Shown piece by piece: positions 35,711 to 43,401 of a stretch of DNA of 64,000 nucleotides. A program made the position numbers and the translations under genes. A model generated the notes under the pieces. It searched no databases. It was given only the letters and a program-made list of their open reading frames with translations, and was not told the DNA's origin. Origin of the DNA: JAYPUG01 sp038117265 (GTDB taxonomy: Bacteria > Pseudomonadota > Alphaproteobacteria > UBA6615). How positions within the stretch are numbered: the stretch's first letter is position 1; every line of letters starts with the position of its first letter. Where the stretch lies: assembly GCA_038117265.1 (NCBI GenBank), contig JAYOFO010000002.1, forward strand, positions 1 through 64,000, in the 5' to 3' direction.

Positions 35711-35923
35711 TCATTTTTTGATGGATGTTTAATGTCAACATATATATTTAATAAATGAAATTTATTATAGAATTACTGAGAAGTATTCTTGATCAATAAA
35801 ATTCTGTTGCTCCCATAAGACATCATGTTCAGTTTCGCAAAAGCACGAATTGCAGAGAGCTCGCACAGATTTTTGATCATCTCGAATATTCATCAAGTGA
35901 GCGCAATCTATTGAAGATGATGC

Positions 35924-36241
35924 TCACAGGACCGGGGGCATTTCGAGGGTCACAGCTTCGCCAGTGTTCATGGCGTCAATCGGGACTCTCACTTGAGTGG
36001 CAATCTTGTACTCGGTAGAGCGAGCACCCAACCCCTGAACAAGTGAAACTCCCGGCGGAACAGTCTTAGTAAGCTCAAGTACTCCATGACCATTCTCGAC
36101 CGAATAAGTCCCGTCATAGCTGACTCCGGCGACATCTTTGCCAACAAACTTCCCATTCCTAAAAACTAGTAGGCCCATTCCCCAATCGGCAGACCCTCGA
36201 AATCTAATCGAGTAAATTCCTTCGATAAATTCAGATTGCAT
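35924..36241 (-). CDS. GrlR-like small protein
   Basis: 105 residues, intact. The sequence opens FIEGIYSIRFRGSADWGMGL, then LVFRNGKFVGKD, VSYDGTYSVENG and an alternating-strand C-terminus. This resembles the GrlR family, small beta-barrel proteins first known as negative regulators of type III secretion but widespread in mobile elements and genomes without T3SS. Codon use is AT-rich, unlike neighbours. Upstream there is a TATAAA -10-like element and a perfect 14-bp palindrome (36276-36289). No GrlA or T3SS genes are present in the window. Assignment by pattern only; it could also be an unrelated small beta protein. Confidence 0.6.
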   Translation of the reverse strand: MQSEFIEGIYSIRFRGSADWGMGLLVFRNGKFVGKDVAGVSYDGTYSVENGHGVLELTKTVPPGVSLVQGLGARSTEYKIATQVRVPIDAMNTGEAVTLEMPPVL

Positions 36242-36275
36242 AGCCTTACTTTATACTACTAATGATCGCTCAGAT

Positions 36276-36289
36276 ATTGAAGCTTCAAT
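36276..36289. promoter_or_regulatory. 14-bp palindrome upstream of the GrlR-like gene
   Basis: ATTGAAGCTTCAAT is a perfect palindrome 35-48 bases upstream of the ATG on the minus strand. It is followed by a possible TATAAA -10 box. It could be an operator or part of the promoter; it also lies just after the stop of the RraA-like gene. Confidence 0.4.
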
Positions 36290-36292
36290 GTA

Positions 36293-36946
36293 CTAGCGAT
36301 TGGACCGCTCCCACCCCCGCATCTTCACAAGCGTCGTCGAACCGTCCTTGAGCTTCTCCATTGTCTCGCGCTCGCGCGCTTCGCGGGCCTTCGCGGCCGC
36401 GATGACGTCGGCGACCATCACCTTGGGGATCACCACCACACCGTCGGTGTCGCCCACCACCAGGTCGCCGGGCTCCACGATCGCCTCGCCCAGCGCGATC
36501 CGGTGGTCGATGTAGAGGTCGCCGCCCAAATCCTTCAGGGTGCCGCGCATGGCGAGGCCCCGCGCAAACACGGGCCAGCCCATCTGGGTCAGCTCCGCCC
36601 CGTCGCGCACGCAGCCGTCGATCACCAGCCCGCCGAGCTTGCGGCCCATCGCCGAGGTGCACATCACCTCGCCGAAATAGCCGCCCTCGTAATACCCGCC
36701 CACGTCGGCGACGATCACGTCGCCGGGCTTCGCCTCGTCGATGGCGAAGTGGACCGCCAGGTTGTCGAGCGGCGGGCCCTTCACCGGGAAGGCCGGCCCG
36801 CACACGCGCATGCCCGGCGCCACGGGCTTGATCGCGGCCGGCAGCGCGCCGATGCGGCCCGCGGCCTCGTGCAGGGTCGAGCTCGCGATCCTCGCGGCCT
36901 CGGCGATCAGTTCCGGCGTCAGTTCGTCGGCCTTGCTGGCGGCCAT
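36293..36946 (-). CDS. RraA-like/HMG aldolase family protein
   Basis: 217 residues from the ATG with GGGGGGAGTACC before it. The core block GDVIVADVGGYYEGGYFGEV, followed by LGGLVIDGCVRDGAEL, contains the invariant Arg-Asp pair of the 4-hydroxy-4-methyl-2-oxoglutarate (HMG)/4-carboxy-4-hydroxy-2-oxoadipate aldolase and RraA superfamily. PGDLVVGDTDGVVVIPK near residue 170 is also typical. True aldolases cleave HMG or oxaloacetate with a divalent metal, whereas RraA is an RNase E inhibitor. The catabolic neighbourhood (CoA-transferase divergent, Mcd beyond) favours an aldolase role. Its C-terminus ends right at the AT-rich island. Confidence 0.88.
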   Translation of the reverse strand: MAASKADELTPELIAEAARIASSTLHEAAGRIGALPAAIKPVAPGMRVCGPAFPVKGPPLDNLAVHFAIDEAKPGDVIVADVGGYYEGGYFGEVMCTSAMGRKLGGLVIDGCVRDGAELTQMGWPVFARGLAMRGTLKDLGGDLYIDHRIALGEAIVEPGDLVVGDTDGVVVIPKVMVADVIAAAKAREARERETMEKLKDGSTTLVKMRGWERSNR

Positions 36947-37066
36947 GTGGTACTCCCCCCTCGAAAACGGACGGTTAAATGATATGTTCGCGGGCAATCT
37001 TAGACGCCCGGACGGCGCCGGTCATCGATGGAGGCGAGACGTGATCGAAACAGCGGGAAACCCGGC

Positions 37067-38290
37067 ATGAACGGCGTTCTGTCGGGCTTGTCGATCGTCG
37101 AGGGCTCGGCCTTCGTCGCCGCCCCGTCGGCGGGGATGACCCTGGCCCAGCTGGGGGCCGACGTGATCCGCTTCGACCTGCCGGGCGGAGGGATCGACTA
37201 TCGCCGCTGGCCGGTGACCCGGGAGGGTAACTCGATCTACTGGGCCGGGCTGAACAAGGCCAAGCGCTCGCTGGCCGTGGATTTCCGCACGCCCGAGGGC
37301 CAGGAGATCCTGACCCGCCTGATCGCGCGGCCCGGCGCCGACAAGGGCTTCCTGCTGACCAACTTCCCGATGCGCGGCTGGCTCGCCTACGACCGGCTCG
37401 TGCAGCACCGCGACGATCTGATCGCGCTCAACATCATCGGCAACCCCGACGGCTCGGTCGCCGTCGACTACACGGTCAACGCCGCCGTCGGCTTCCCCAT
37501 GGTCACCGGCCCGGCGACGCTGGACGCGCCGGTGAACCATGTCTTCCCCGGCTGGGACGTGGCGACCGGCTATGCCGCCGCGACCGGCCTGCTGGCCGCT
37601 GAGCGGCACCGGCTGCGCACGGGTGACGGGCAGTACGTCTCGCTGTCGCTGGCCGACGTCGCCTTCGCGGCGGTCGGGAACCTCGGCTACATCGGCGAGA
37701 TACAGGTCAACGGCGAGAGCCGGCCCAACATCGGCAACGACGTGTATGGCAGCTACGGCCGCGACTTCGCCACCAGGGACGGCCGCCGGGTTATGGTGAT
37801 CGCCGTCTCGGTCGCCCAGTGGAAGAAGCTGGTCGAGGCGACGGGCACCGAGGCCGCCATGGCCGCCATCGAGGCCGAGCTGGGGCTCGACTTCACCCGC
37901 GAGGAGCACCGCTACGCGGGGCGCGCGCGCATCAACGAGGCGATCGGCGCGTGGTGCGCGGCCCACACGCTGGACGAGATCCGCGCCGCCTTCGACCCGG
38001 CCAATGTCTGCTGGGGGCCCTATCAGAGCTTCGAGCAGCTGGTGCGCGACGACCCGAGGGTCTCGACCGCCAACCCGCTGTTCGACGAGATCGACCAGCC
38101 CGGCATCGGCCGCTATCTGGCGCCGGGCGCGCCCCACACGTTCGCGGCGGCCCCGCGCGAGGTGCGCCGCGCGCCGGTGCTGGGCGAGCACACAGACGAG
38201 ATCCTCGCCGACGAGCTGGGAATGAGCGATGCCGAGATCGCCCGCCTGCACGACACCGGCATCGTCTCGGGCCCGGAGATTCCGACGTGA
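37067..38290 (+). CDS. CoA-transferase, family III (CaiB/BaiF)
   Basis: 407 residues from the ATG at 37067; an ATG at 37028 would add 13 residues with no better ribosome site. The opening LSIVEGSAFVAAPSAGMTLA, then LGADVIRFDLPGGGIDYRRW, is the CaiB-family nucleotide/CoA-binding start. The catalytic Asp is probably in GWDVATGYAAATGLL near residue 163. It moves CoA between a CoA thioester and a free acid. It is divergent from the RraA-like gene and upstream of the methylsuccinyl-CoA dehydrogenase, separated by repeat DNA. Substrate probably a C4-C6 acid such as mesaconate, citramalate or itaconate; inferred. Confidence 0.88.
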   Translation: MNGVLSGLSIVEGSAFVAAPSAGMTLAQLGADVIRFDLPGGGIDYRRWPVTREGNSIYWAGLNKAKRSLAVDFRTPEGQEILTRLIARPGADKGFLLTNFPMRGWLAYDRLVQHRDDLIALNIIGNPDGSVAVDYTVNAAVGFPMVTGPATLDAPVNHVFPGWDVATGYAAATGLLAAERHRLRTGDGQYVSLSLADVAFAAVGNLGYIGEIQVNGESRPNIGNDVYGSYGRDFATRDGRRVMVIAVSVAQWKKLVEATGTEAAMAAIEAELGLDFTREEHRYAGRARINEAIGAWCAAHTLDEIRAAFDPANVCWGPYQSFEQLVRDDPRVSTANPLFDEIDQPGIGRYLAPGAPHTFAAAPREVRRAPVLGEHTDEILADELGMSDAEIARLHDTGIVSGPEIPT

Positions 38291-38315
38291 TGACGTTCAA
38301 CCCTCTCTTCAACTG

Positions 38316-38460
38316 CCCCCCTCTCCTTCCATGGGAAGGAGAGGGTCGGGGTGAGGAAGGGATGCACGATGTCGATGATCGAAGATTCTGCCACCAACCC
38401 ACCTCACCCGGCTCGTGTCACAGCGCGCGCCACCCTCTCCCCCCTGAAGGGCGGAGAAGG
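38316..38460. repeat. GC-rich intergenic palindromic repeat
   Basis: It includes a perfect hairpin with 12-bp arms CCCTCTCCTTCC and GGAAGGAGAGGG (38319-38345, three-base loop). GGTGAGG and CCTCACC then occur in opposite orientation some 50 bp apart, followed by a CCACCCTCTCCCCCC run. It resembles the palindromic element at 33277-33461 in composition but is not a direct copy. It fills the gap between the CoA-transferase and mcd; no ORF. Confidence 0.6.
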
Positions 38461-38475
38461 TATTAAGTTCACACC

Positions 38476-40152
38476 ATGACCCACGCCATCCCCTCTTCCG
38501 ATCTGATCCCCCTCTGTTCCGAGGCGCTGGACGATGCGCGCGCCTTCCGCGACGCCGCCGGCCGCGCCGCCACCGCGCTGGCCGCGCCCGGCGGGCCGGT
38601 CGAGGGCAAGCTGGTCGACGCGCACCAGTACGCGCTGCACGGCTTCGCCTGGATGGCGACCTATGTGACCGCGCTGGAGCAGCTGCTGGCCTGGGCTGCG
38701 CGGCTCGACGGAGAGGGGCGGCTGGGCGACCTCGAACGCCTGATCCTGTCGTGCGGCTTCGGCGCCTACCTGAAGCAGCTGAAGCACGGCATCGCCATGA
38801 GCCAGGACGAGTTCGCCCGGCCCGGCGACCTGGGCCTCGACGAGGGCGAGTTCTTCACCGGCGCGGCGGCGCGGCGCCTGATCGCGGAGGGCGACACCAT
38901 CGCCGTCCGCCAGGCGATCGCCGAGGCGCTACGCGGGCGCGACGCCGGGTCCGGCGGCGACTTCGGCGACCGGGGGCTGGACGAGACCCACGCCATGATC
39001 GCCGACCAGTTCCACCGCTTCGCCGACGAGCGGGTGGCGTCCCACGCCCATGGCTGGCACCTGCGCGACGAGCTGATCCCGCTGGACGTGATCTCCGAGA
39101 TGGCGGCGCTGGGCGTGTTCGGCCTGACCATCCCCGAGGAAGACGGCGGGCTGGGCCTCGACAAGATCGCCATGTGCGTGGTCACCGAGGAGCTCTCGCG
39201 CGGCTATATCGGCGTCGGCTCGCTGGGCACCCGGTCCGAGATCGCGGCCGAGCTGATCCGGGTCAACGGCACGCCCGCGCAGAAGGCGAAGTACCTGGCC
39301 GCCATCGCGGCGGGCGAGATCCTGCCCACGGCTGTCTTCACCGAGCCCAACCACGGCTCGGACCTGGCCCACATCCGCACCCGCGCCGTGCGCGACGGCG
39401 ACGTCTATCGCGTCACCGGCAACAAGATCTGGATCACCCACGCCGCGCGCACCGACATGATGACCCTGATGGCGCGCACCGATCCCGACGAGACCGGCTA
39501 TCGCGGCCTGTCCATGTTCATCGCCGAGAAGCCGCGCGGCACCGATGCCGACCCCTTCCCCGCGCCGGGCATGCAGGGCACCGAGATTCCCGTGCTCGGC
39601 TACCGGGGCATGAAGGAATACGAGCTCGGCTTCGACGGGTTCGAGGTGCCGGCCGACCAGCTGCTCGGCGGGCAGGAAGGCGACGGCTTCAAGCAGCTGA
39701 TGGCGACCTTCGAGACCGCGCGCATCCAGACCGCCGCGCGCGCCGTCGGCGTGGCCCAGAACGCGCTCGAGCTGGGCTTCGGCTATGCCTGCGGGCGCGA
39801 ACAGTTCCGCCGGCCCATCGTCGAGTTCGCGCGGGTCGGTGGCAAACTGGGCTGGATGGCGACCGAGACGATGATCGCGCGCCAGCTCGCCTACTTCGCC
39901 GCGCGCCAGAAGGATTCCGGCCAGCGCTGCGACATCGAGGCCGGCATGGCCAAGCTGCTGGGCGCCCGGCTGGCCTGGTCGAACGCCGATAATGCGCTGC
40001 AGATCCACGGCGGCAACGGCTATGCGCTGGAGTATGTCATCAGCCGCGTGCTGTGCGACGCGCGCATCCTCAACATCTTCGAGGGCGCCGCCGAGATCCA
40101 GGCCGGCATCATCGCGCGCGGCCTGATCGGCCGTCCCAACCGCCCGAACTGA
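38476..40152 (+). CDS. mcd: (2S)-methylsuccinyl-CoA dehydrogenase
   Basis: 558 residues, much longer than ordinary acyl-CoA dehydrogenases (~380). The extra N-terminal ~160 residues, with KLVDAHQYALHGFAWMATYV and LILSCGFGAYLKQLKHGIAM, are characteristic of methylsuccinyl-CoA dehydrogenase of the ethylmalonyl-CoA pathway. The catalytic part has AVFTEPNHGSDLAHIRTRAV (FAD/substrate site), KIWITHAARTDMM, and the C-terminal LQIHGGNGYALEYVISRVLC and ARILNIFEGAAEIQ. It converts (2S)-methylsuccinyl-CoA to mesaconyl-CoA, passing electrons to ETF. Other pathway genes (ccr, ecm, mch, mcl) are not in this window. A CoA-transferase lies upstream. Confidence 0.87.
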   Translation: MTHAIPSSDLIPLCSEALDDARAFRDAAGRAATALAAPGGPVEGKLVDAHQYALHGFAWMATYVTALEQLLAWAARLDGEGRLGDLERLILSCGFGAYLKQLKHGIAMSQDEFARPGDLGLDEGEFFTGAAARRLIAEGDTIAVRQAIAEALRGRDAGSGGDFGDRGLDETHAMIADQFHRFADERVASHAHGWHLRDELIPLDVISEMAALGVFGLTIPEEDGGLGLDKIAMCVVTEELSRGYIGVGSLGTRSEIAAELIRVNGTPAQKAKYLAAIAAGEILPTAVFTEPNHGSDLAHIRTRAVRDGDVYRVTGNKIWITHAARTDMMTLMARTDPDETGYRGLSMFIAEKPRGTDADPFPAPGMQGTEIPVLGYRGMKEYELGFDGFEVPADQLLGGQEGDGFKQLMATFETARIQTAARAVGVAQNALELGFGYACGREQFRRPIVEFARVGGKLGWMATETMIARQLAYFAARQKDSGQRCDIEAGMAKLLGARLAWSNADNALQIHGGNGYALEYVISRVLCDARILNIFEGAAEIQAGIIARGLIGRPNRPN

Positions 40153-40513
40153 TCCCCGCAATACCGCAAGCGAAGGACTGCGGCGCTGCGCCGCGGGCCC
40201 GCGTTCCGCTCTCGTCGGGCGCTGCCGATCGCGCAAAACTAGCGTGACGATCGATTCGTTTTTGCGCCGGAAATCTCGGAAATCCGGGAGAATTCTCTCT
40301 CAAATATCTACTATTGCGTGTTTTACACAGATTTTTATCTCTCTATAGAGGTTATCTCCAGCCTGTTGAGGAGCGGGTCGAACATACTGAGGGCAAACGA
40401 CTTTGCCTTGCCCCTGAAACACTTAAACGGCAAGGTTTGCCCGTTAACGTTTCGCTAACGATTTCGAACTGTCTCGCGATACGCGAAATCATCCAAAACC
40501 GGACACCCACGCC
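40153..40513 (+). promoter_or_regulatory. Long structured leader upstream of the duplicated protein gene
   Basis: 361 bp without a gene. The middle (40290-40345) is AT-rich and probably the promoter. It is followed by three hairpins in a row: 40391-40442, where GGGCAAAC pairs with GTTTGCCC and an inner CCTTGCC with GGCAAGG; CGTTA...TAACG (40442-40460); and TCGCG-ATA-CGCGA (40474-40486). The last ends 27 bases before the ATG, and no Shine-Dalgarno is evident. It could be an RNA regulator, operators, or both. It does not match a riboswitch I can recognise. Confidence 0.5.
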
Positions 40514-41323
40514 ATGGCCGACGATGACATCCTGGTCCTCGATTCCGTCACCAAGTTTGGCCCCGATTCCCCCGGCAAGGTCGCGATCGCGGCATCGCAT
40601 GGCGGCGTGTACGCTGGCTACCTGGCCGCGAAGGCCCGCGTTCGCGGTGTGATCCTCCACGATGCCGGCATCGGCAAGGACAGGGCCGGCATCGGCTCGC
40701 TCGCCTATCTCGACGATCTGCAGATCGCCGGCGCGACGATCGATTGCAAGAGCGCGCGCATCGGCGACGGCGAGTCCATGGCGAACGATGGCACGATCAG
40801 CCACGTCAACGAGACGGCCCGGCGTGCCGGCTGTGCGCCGGGACAAGGCGCGATGGATTGCGCCCGGGCGATGCGCAGCGCGCGCGGTCCCGAGGGCGAG
40901 GCGCCGGGCTATGCCGAGGCAAGGTTCGCGATCATCGAGAAACCCGGCCAACGAAGGGTCATGGGCTGCGATTCGGTCTCGCTGGTGCGCCCCGAGGACG
41001 ATGGCGACATCGTCATCACGGCTTCGCACGGCGAGGTGCTGAAGAAGGATCCGGTCTGGGGCGCGCGCCCCGACGTGTTGGCGGCGGTGTTCAACGATGC
41101 CGGCTCGGACGCGCCGTCGCGCCTGCCCGACCTCGACGCGCGGGGAATCGCGGCGGCCACCGTGTCGACGGCCAGCGCACGGATCGGCGACGCCCGTTCG
41201 GGTTACGAGGACGGAATCCTCTCCTTCGTCAACGAGACCGCACGCGCGCATGGCGCGGCGCCGGGCATGAGCTGCCGCGAGTTCGTCGACCTGATGCTCG
41301 ATGGCGCGCGGCGCGACGGTTAA
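40514..41323 (+). CDS. Unrecognised protein with two tandem copies of one domain
   Basis: 269 residues, no signal peptide, no membrane segment. I do not recognise the family. It is built of two related halves joined by a ~25-residue linker. Each half has the same ordered motifs: DSV (10-12 and 153-155), ASHGG/ASHGE (27-31, 170-174), HDAG/NDAG (49-52, 194-197), SARIGDG/SARIGDA (80-86, 221-227) and VNETAR (98-103, 239-244), each copy about 143 residues apart. The second half also has APGMSCREF. Conserved His, Asp, Arg and Asn residues repeated in both halves suggest an enzyme or ligand-binding protein with twin sites. The gene shares its TAA bases (TTAA) with the convergent E1 beta gene. Confidence 0.85.
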   Translation: MADDDILVLDSVTKFGPDSPGKVAIAASHGGVYAGYLAAKARVRGVILHDAGIGKDRAGIGSLAYLDDLQIAGATIDCKSARIGDGESMANDGTISHVNETARRAGCAPGQGAMDCARAMRSARGPEGEAPGYAEARFAIIEKPGQRRVMGCDSVSLVRPEDDGDIVITASHGEVLKKDPVWGARPDVLAAVFNDAGSDAPSRLPDLDARGIAAATVSTASARIGDARSGYEDGILSFVNETARAHGAAPGMSCREFVDLMLDGARRDG

Positions 41324-42285
41324 GCCAGCATTTCGCGGACGCGGGCCGCAACGCGGTCGGCCTTGATCTTGTAGGCCTCCTCGAGCGGCACCGAGAACGG
41401 GATCGGGATGCGCGCACCGCCCAGGCGGGCGACCGGGATTCTCAGCTCCTCGGCAACCTCGGCCGCGATCTCGCCGCCGAACCCGCCGACCCGAACCGCC
41501 TCGTGCACCACCAGCAACCGGCCCGTCCGGCCCGCGGATGCGAGCACGGCCTCACGGTCCCACGGCCAGAGCGTGCGCAGGTCGATCACCTCGGCCGATA
41601 TCCCCTCGCCGGCAAGGCTCTCCGCCGCCTCCAATGCGACCGCGACCTGCGCGGCCCAGCTCACGACGGTCACGTCGCTGCCCGCGCGCGCGATGCGCGC
41701 CACGCCCAGCGGCACGGGTTCCTGGTCATCCTCGTCGACCTCGCCCGCCACGCCCCACAGCCCCTTGTGCTCCATGTAGACGACCGGGTCGTCGCAACGG
41801 ATGGCGGCCTTCAGCAGTCCGCGGTTGTCCGCGGGCGTTGCCGGCGTCACCACCACCAGGCCGGGCACATGGGTGTACCAGGCCTCGGGCGACTGCGAGT
41901 GCTGCGCCGCGATACCGCCCCGGATGCCGATCGGCATGCGCGCCACCAGCGGCACCCGCGCCTGCCCGCCGAACATGTAGCGTGCCTTCGCCGCCTGGTT
42001 CACGAGTTCGGACACCGCGCACATGGCGAAGTCGGAGAAACGCATTTCCGCGATCGGCCGGGTGCCGGCGATGGCCGCGCCCACGGCCGCCCCCATGATC
42101 GTGTTCTCCGAGATCGGCGTGTCGACGATCCGGTCCGGGCCGAACTCGTCCTGCAGCCCCTTGTACTGGCCGGCCATGCCGCCCTCGTAACCGAGGTCCT
42201 CGCCCAGCGCCCAGACGGCGGGGTCGCGCAGCATCTCCTCGCGCAAGCCCATCCGCGCCGCTTCGGCATAGGTCATCTGGGTCAT
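41320..42285 (-). CDS. 2-Oxoacid/acetoin dehydrogenase E1 component, beta subunit (pair 1)
   Basis: 321 residues. Typical E1-beta blocks are MTYAEAARMGLREEMLRDPA, ALGEDLGYEGGM, PISENTIMGAAVGAAIAGTR, QAAKARYMFGGQARVPLVAR and AEVIDLRTLWPWDREAV. It forms the alpha2beta2 thiamine-diphosphate E1 with the alpha subunit encoded directly upstream (ATGA overlap). This E1 decarboxylates a 2-oxo acid or cleaves acetoin and passes the acyl group to an E2. No E2 (lipoyl acyltransferase) or E3 gene follows. Its stop codon overlaps that of the convergent duplicated-domain gene in TTAA. Confidence 0.92.
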   Translation of the reverse strand: MTQMTYAEAARMGLREEMLRDPAVWALGEDLGYEGGMAGQYKGLQDEFGPDRIVDTPISENTIMGAAVGAAIAGTRPIAEMRFSDFAMCAVSELVNQAAKARYMFGGQARVPLVARMPIGIRGGIAAQHSQSPEAWYTHVPGLVVVTPATPADNRGLLKAAIRCDDPVVYMEHKGLWGVAGEVDEDDQEPVPLGVARIARAGSDVTVVSWAAQVAVALEAAESLAGEGISAEVIDLRTLWPWDREAVLASAGRTGRLLVVHEAVRVGGFGGEIAAEVAEELRIPVARLGGARIPIPFSVPLEEAYKIKADRVAARVREMLA

Positions 42286-43283
42286 TGTACGGCCTCCCCG
42301 CGAACGGGCGCGCCGACATCCTGGACATCGGTGAACGCGGTGCCCTCGTCGGGCCAGGGCGCCGCCAGCGCCTCGGCCACATAGCCCGCAATCTCGGAGT
42401 CGACCTCGGCACGCATCGCGGCGATCTCGTCCGCCGACATGCCGTTCTCCCGCAGCCAGGCCTCGGTCCGCGCGATCGGCTCGCGTCCCAGCGCCGCCTC
42501 GACCTCGGCCGGGTCGCGATAGCCCGCCTGATCGTGGGCGAAATGGCCGCGCAGCCGATAAGTCATCGCCTGGATGAGCTGTGGTCCGCTGCCGTTGCGG
42601 ATCTCGCCGATCACGCGCGCCGCGGTGCCGTCGACCTCGAACAGGTCGTTGCCGTCGATGGTGTGGGCCGGCAGGCCGAAACTCTCGGCCCGCTTGGCGA
42701 TCCCCTCGCCCGCCGTCACCAGCCGGGTCGTGGTGGTCGCCGCGATCTGGTTGTTCTCGCAGACGAAGAGCACCGGCAGCTCATAGACCTTGGCCCAGTT
42801 GAGCGCCTCCATGAACGGGCCGCGGTTGATGCCGCCGTCGCCGATGAAGTTGACGACGATGGAGTCCTTGCCCAGCAGCCGGAACGCCTGCGCCGCGCCG
42901 ACCGAGATCGTGCAGCCGTCGGCGATCACCCCGTTCGCACCCAGCATGCCGACGGAGAAGTCGGCAATGTGCATGGAGCCGCCCTTGCCGTTGCTGGTGC
43001 CCCCGACCCGGCCGAACAGTTCGAACATCATCGCGCGCGGATGCGCGCCCTTGGCGATCGAGTGCCCGTGCCCGCGATGGTTGCTGGTCAGGTAATCGTC
43101 GTCGCGCAGGTTCTCGCAGATGCCCACGGCGATGGATTCCTCGCCGATATACTGGTGCACCGACCCGCGGACATTGCCCGCGAAGAAACTCTCGCCCGCC
43201 GCCTCCTCGAAGGCGCGGATCAGCAGCATCTTGCGATACATGGCGGCGACGCGTGCCGGCTCGTTGGCCAGATTGCTGGTCAC
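42282..43283 (-). CDS. 2-Oxoacid/acetoin dehydrogenase E1 component, alpha subunit (pair 1)
   Basis: 333 residues from a GTG with a strong GGGGAGGAAAA site. It shows the acetoin-dehydrogenase-type E1-alpha pattern: VHQYIGEESIAVGICENL, SNHRGHGHSIAKGAHP, KGGSMHIADFSVGMLGANG, and the TPP-binding motif GDGGINRGPFMEALNWAKVY. It is homologous throughout to the alpha subunit of pair 2 (46463), on the opposite strand. Its last bases overlap the start of the beta gene (ATGA). Acetoin, pyruvate or a branched 2-oxo acid could be the substrate; the family and the missing lipoyl partner do not decide. Confidence 0.92.
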   Translation of the reverse strand: MTSNLANEPARVAAMYRKMLLIRAFEEAAGESFFAGNVRGSVHQYIGEESIAVGICENLRDDDYLTSNHRGHGHSIAKGAHPRAMMFELFGRVGGTSNGKGGSMHIADFSVGMLGANGVIADGCTISVGAAQAFRLLGKDSIVVNFIGDGGINRGPFMEALNWAKVYELPVLFVCENNQIAATTTTRLVTAGEGIAKRAESFGLPAHTIDGNDLFEVDGTAARVIGEIRNGSGPQLIQAMTYRLRGHFAHDQAGYRDPAEVEAALGREPIARTEAWLRENGMSADEIAAMRAEVDSEIAGYVAEALAAPWPDEGTAFTDVQDVGAPVRGEAVQ

Positions 43284-43401
43284 CCGTTTTCCTCCCCCGC
43301 TCGCCCGTCAGACATGCGACGGCCCGTGCGCAGTATCGCGCGGCCGGCGCACGCGGGTAAAGCGCCCGCCGGGCGCGGAAGCAGGCCCGGATTCGGTCCG
43401 G

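Larger units (their letters stand above)
35204..36292. other. AT-rich island
   Basis: Base composition drops sharply just after the cyclase gene and recovers at the end of the RraA-like gene. The island contains a nonsense-interrupted DUF4145-like gene (35231-35710), a 213-bp gap (35711-35923) of very AT-rich DNA with no ORF, and a GrlR-like small gene (35924-36241). No integrase, tRNA or flanking repeat is visible, so the mechanism of arrival is unknown. Composition differs clearly from every neighbouring gene, which indicates horizontal origin. Confidence 0.8.

Noticed and set aside
36276..36289. Attachment site or insertion target of the AT-rich island
   Set aside because: The palindrome occurs only at one edge; no matching copy is seen at 35204, so it cannot be called an att site.
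40391..40486. Known riboswitch class
   Set aside because: The hairpins do not match any conserved riboswitch core I can recall; kept only as a structured leader.
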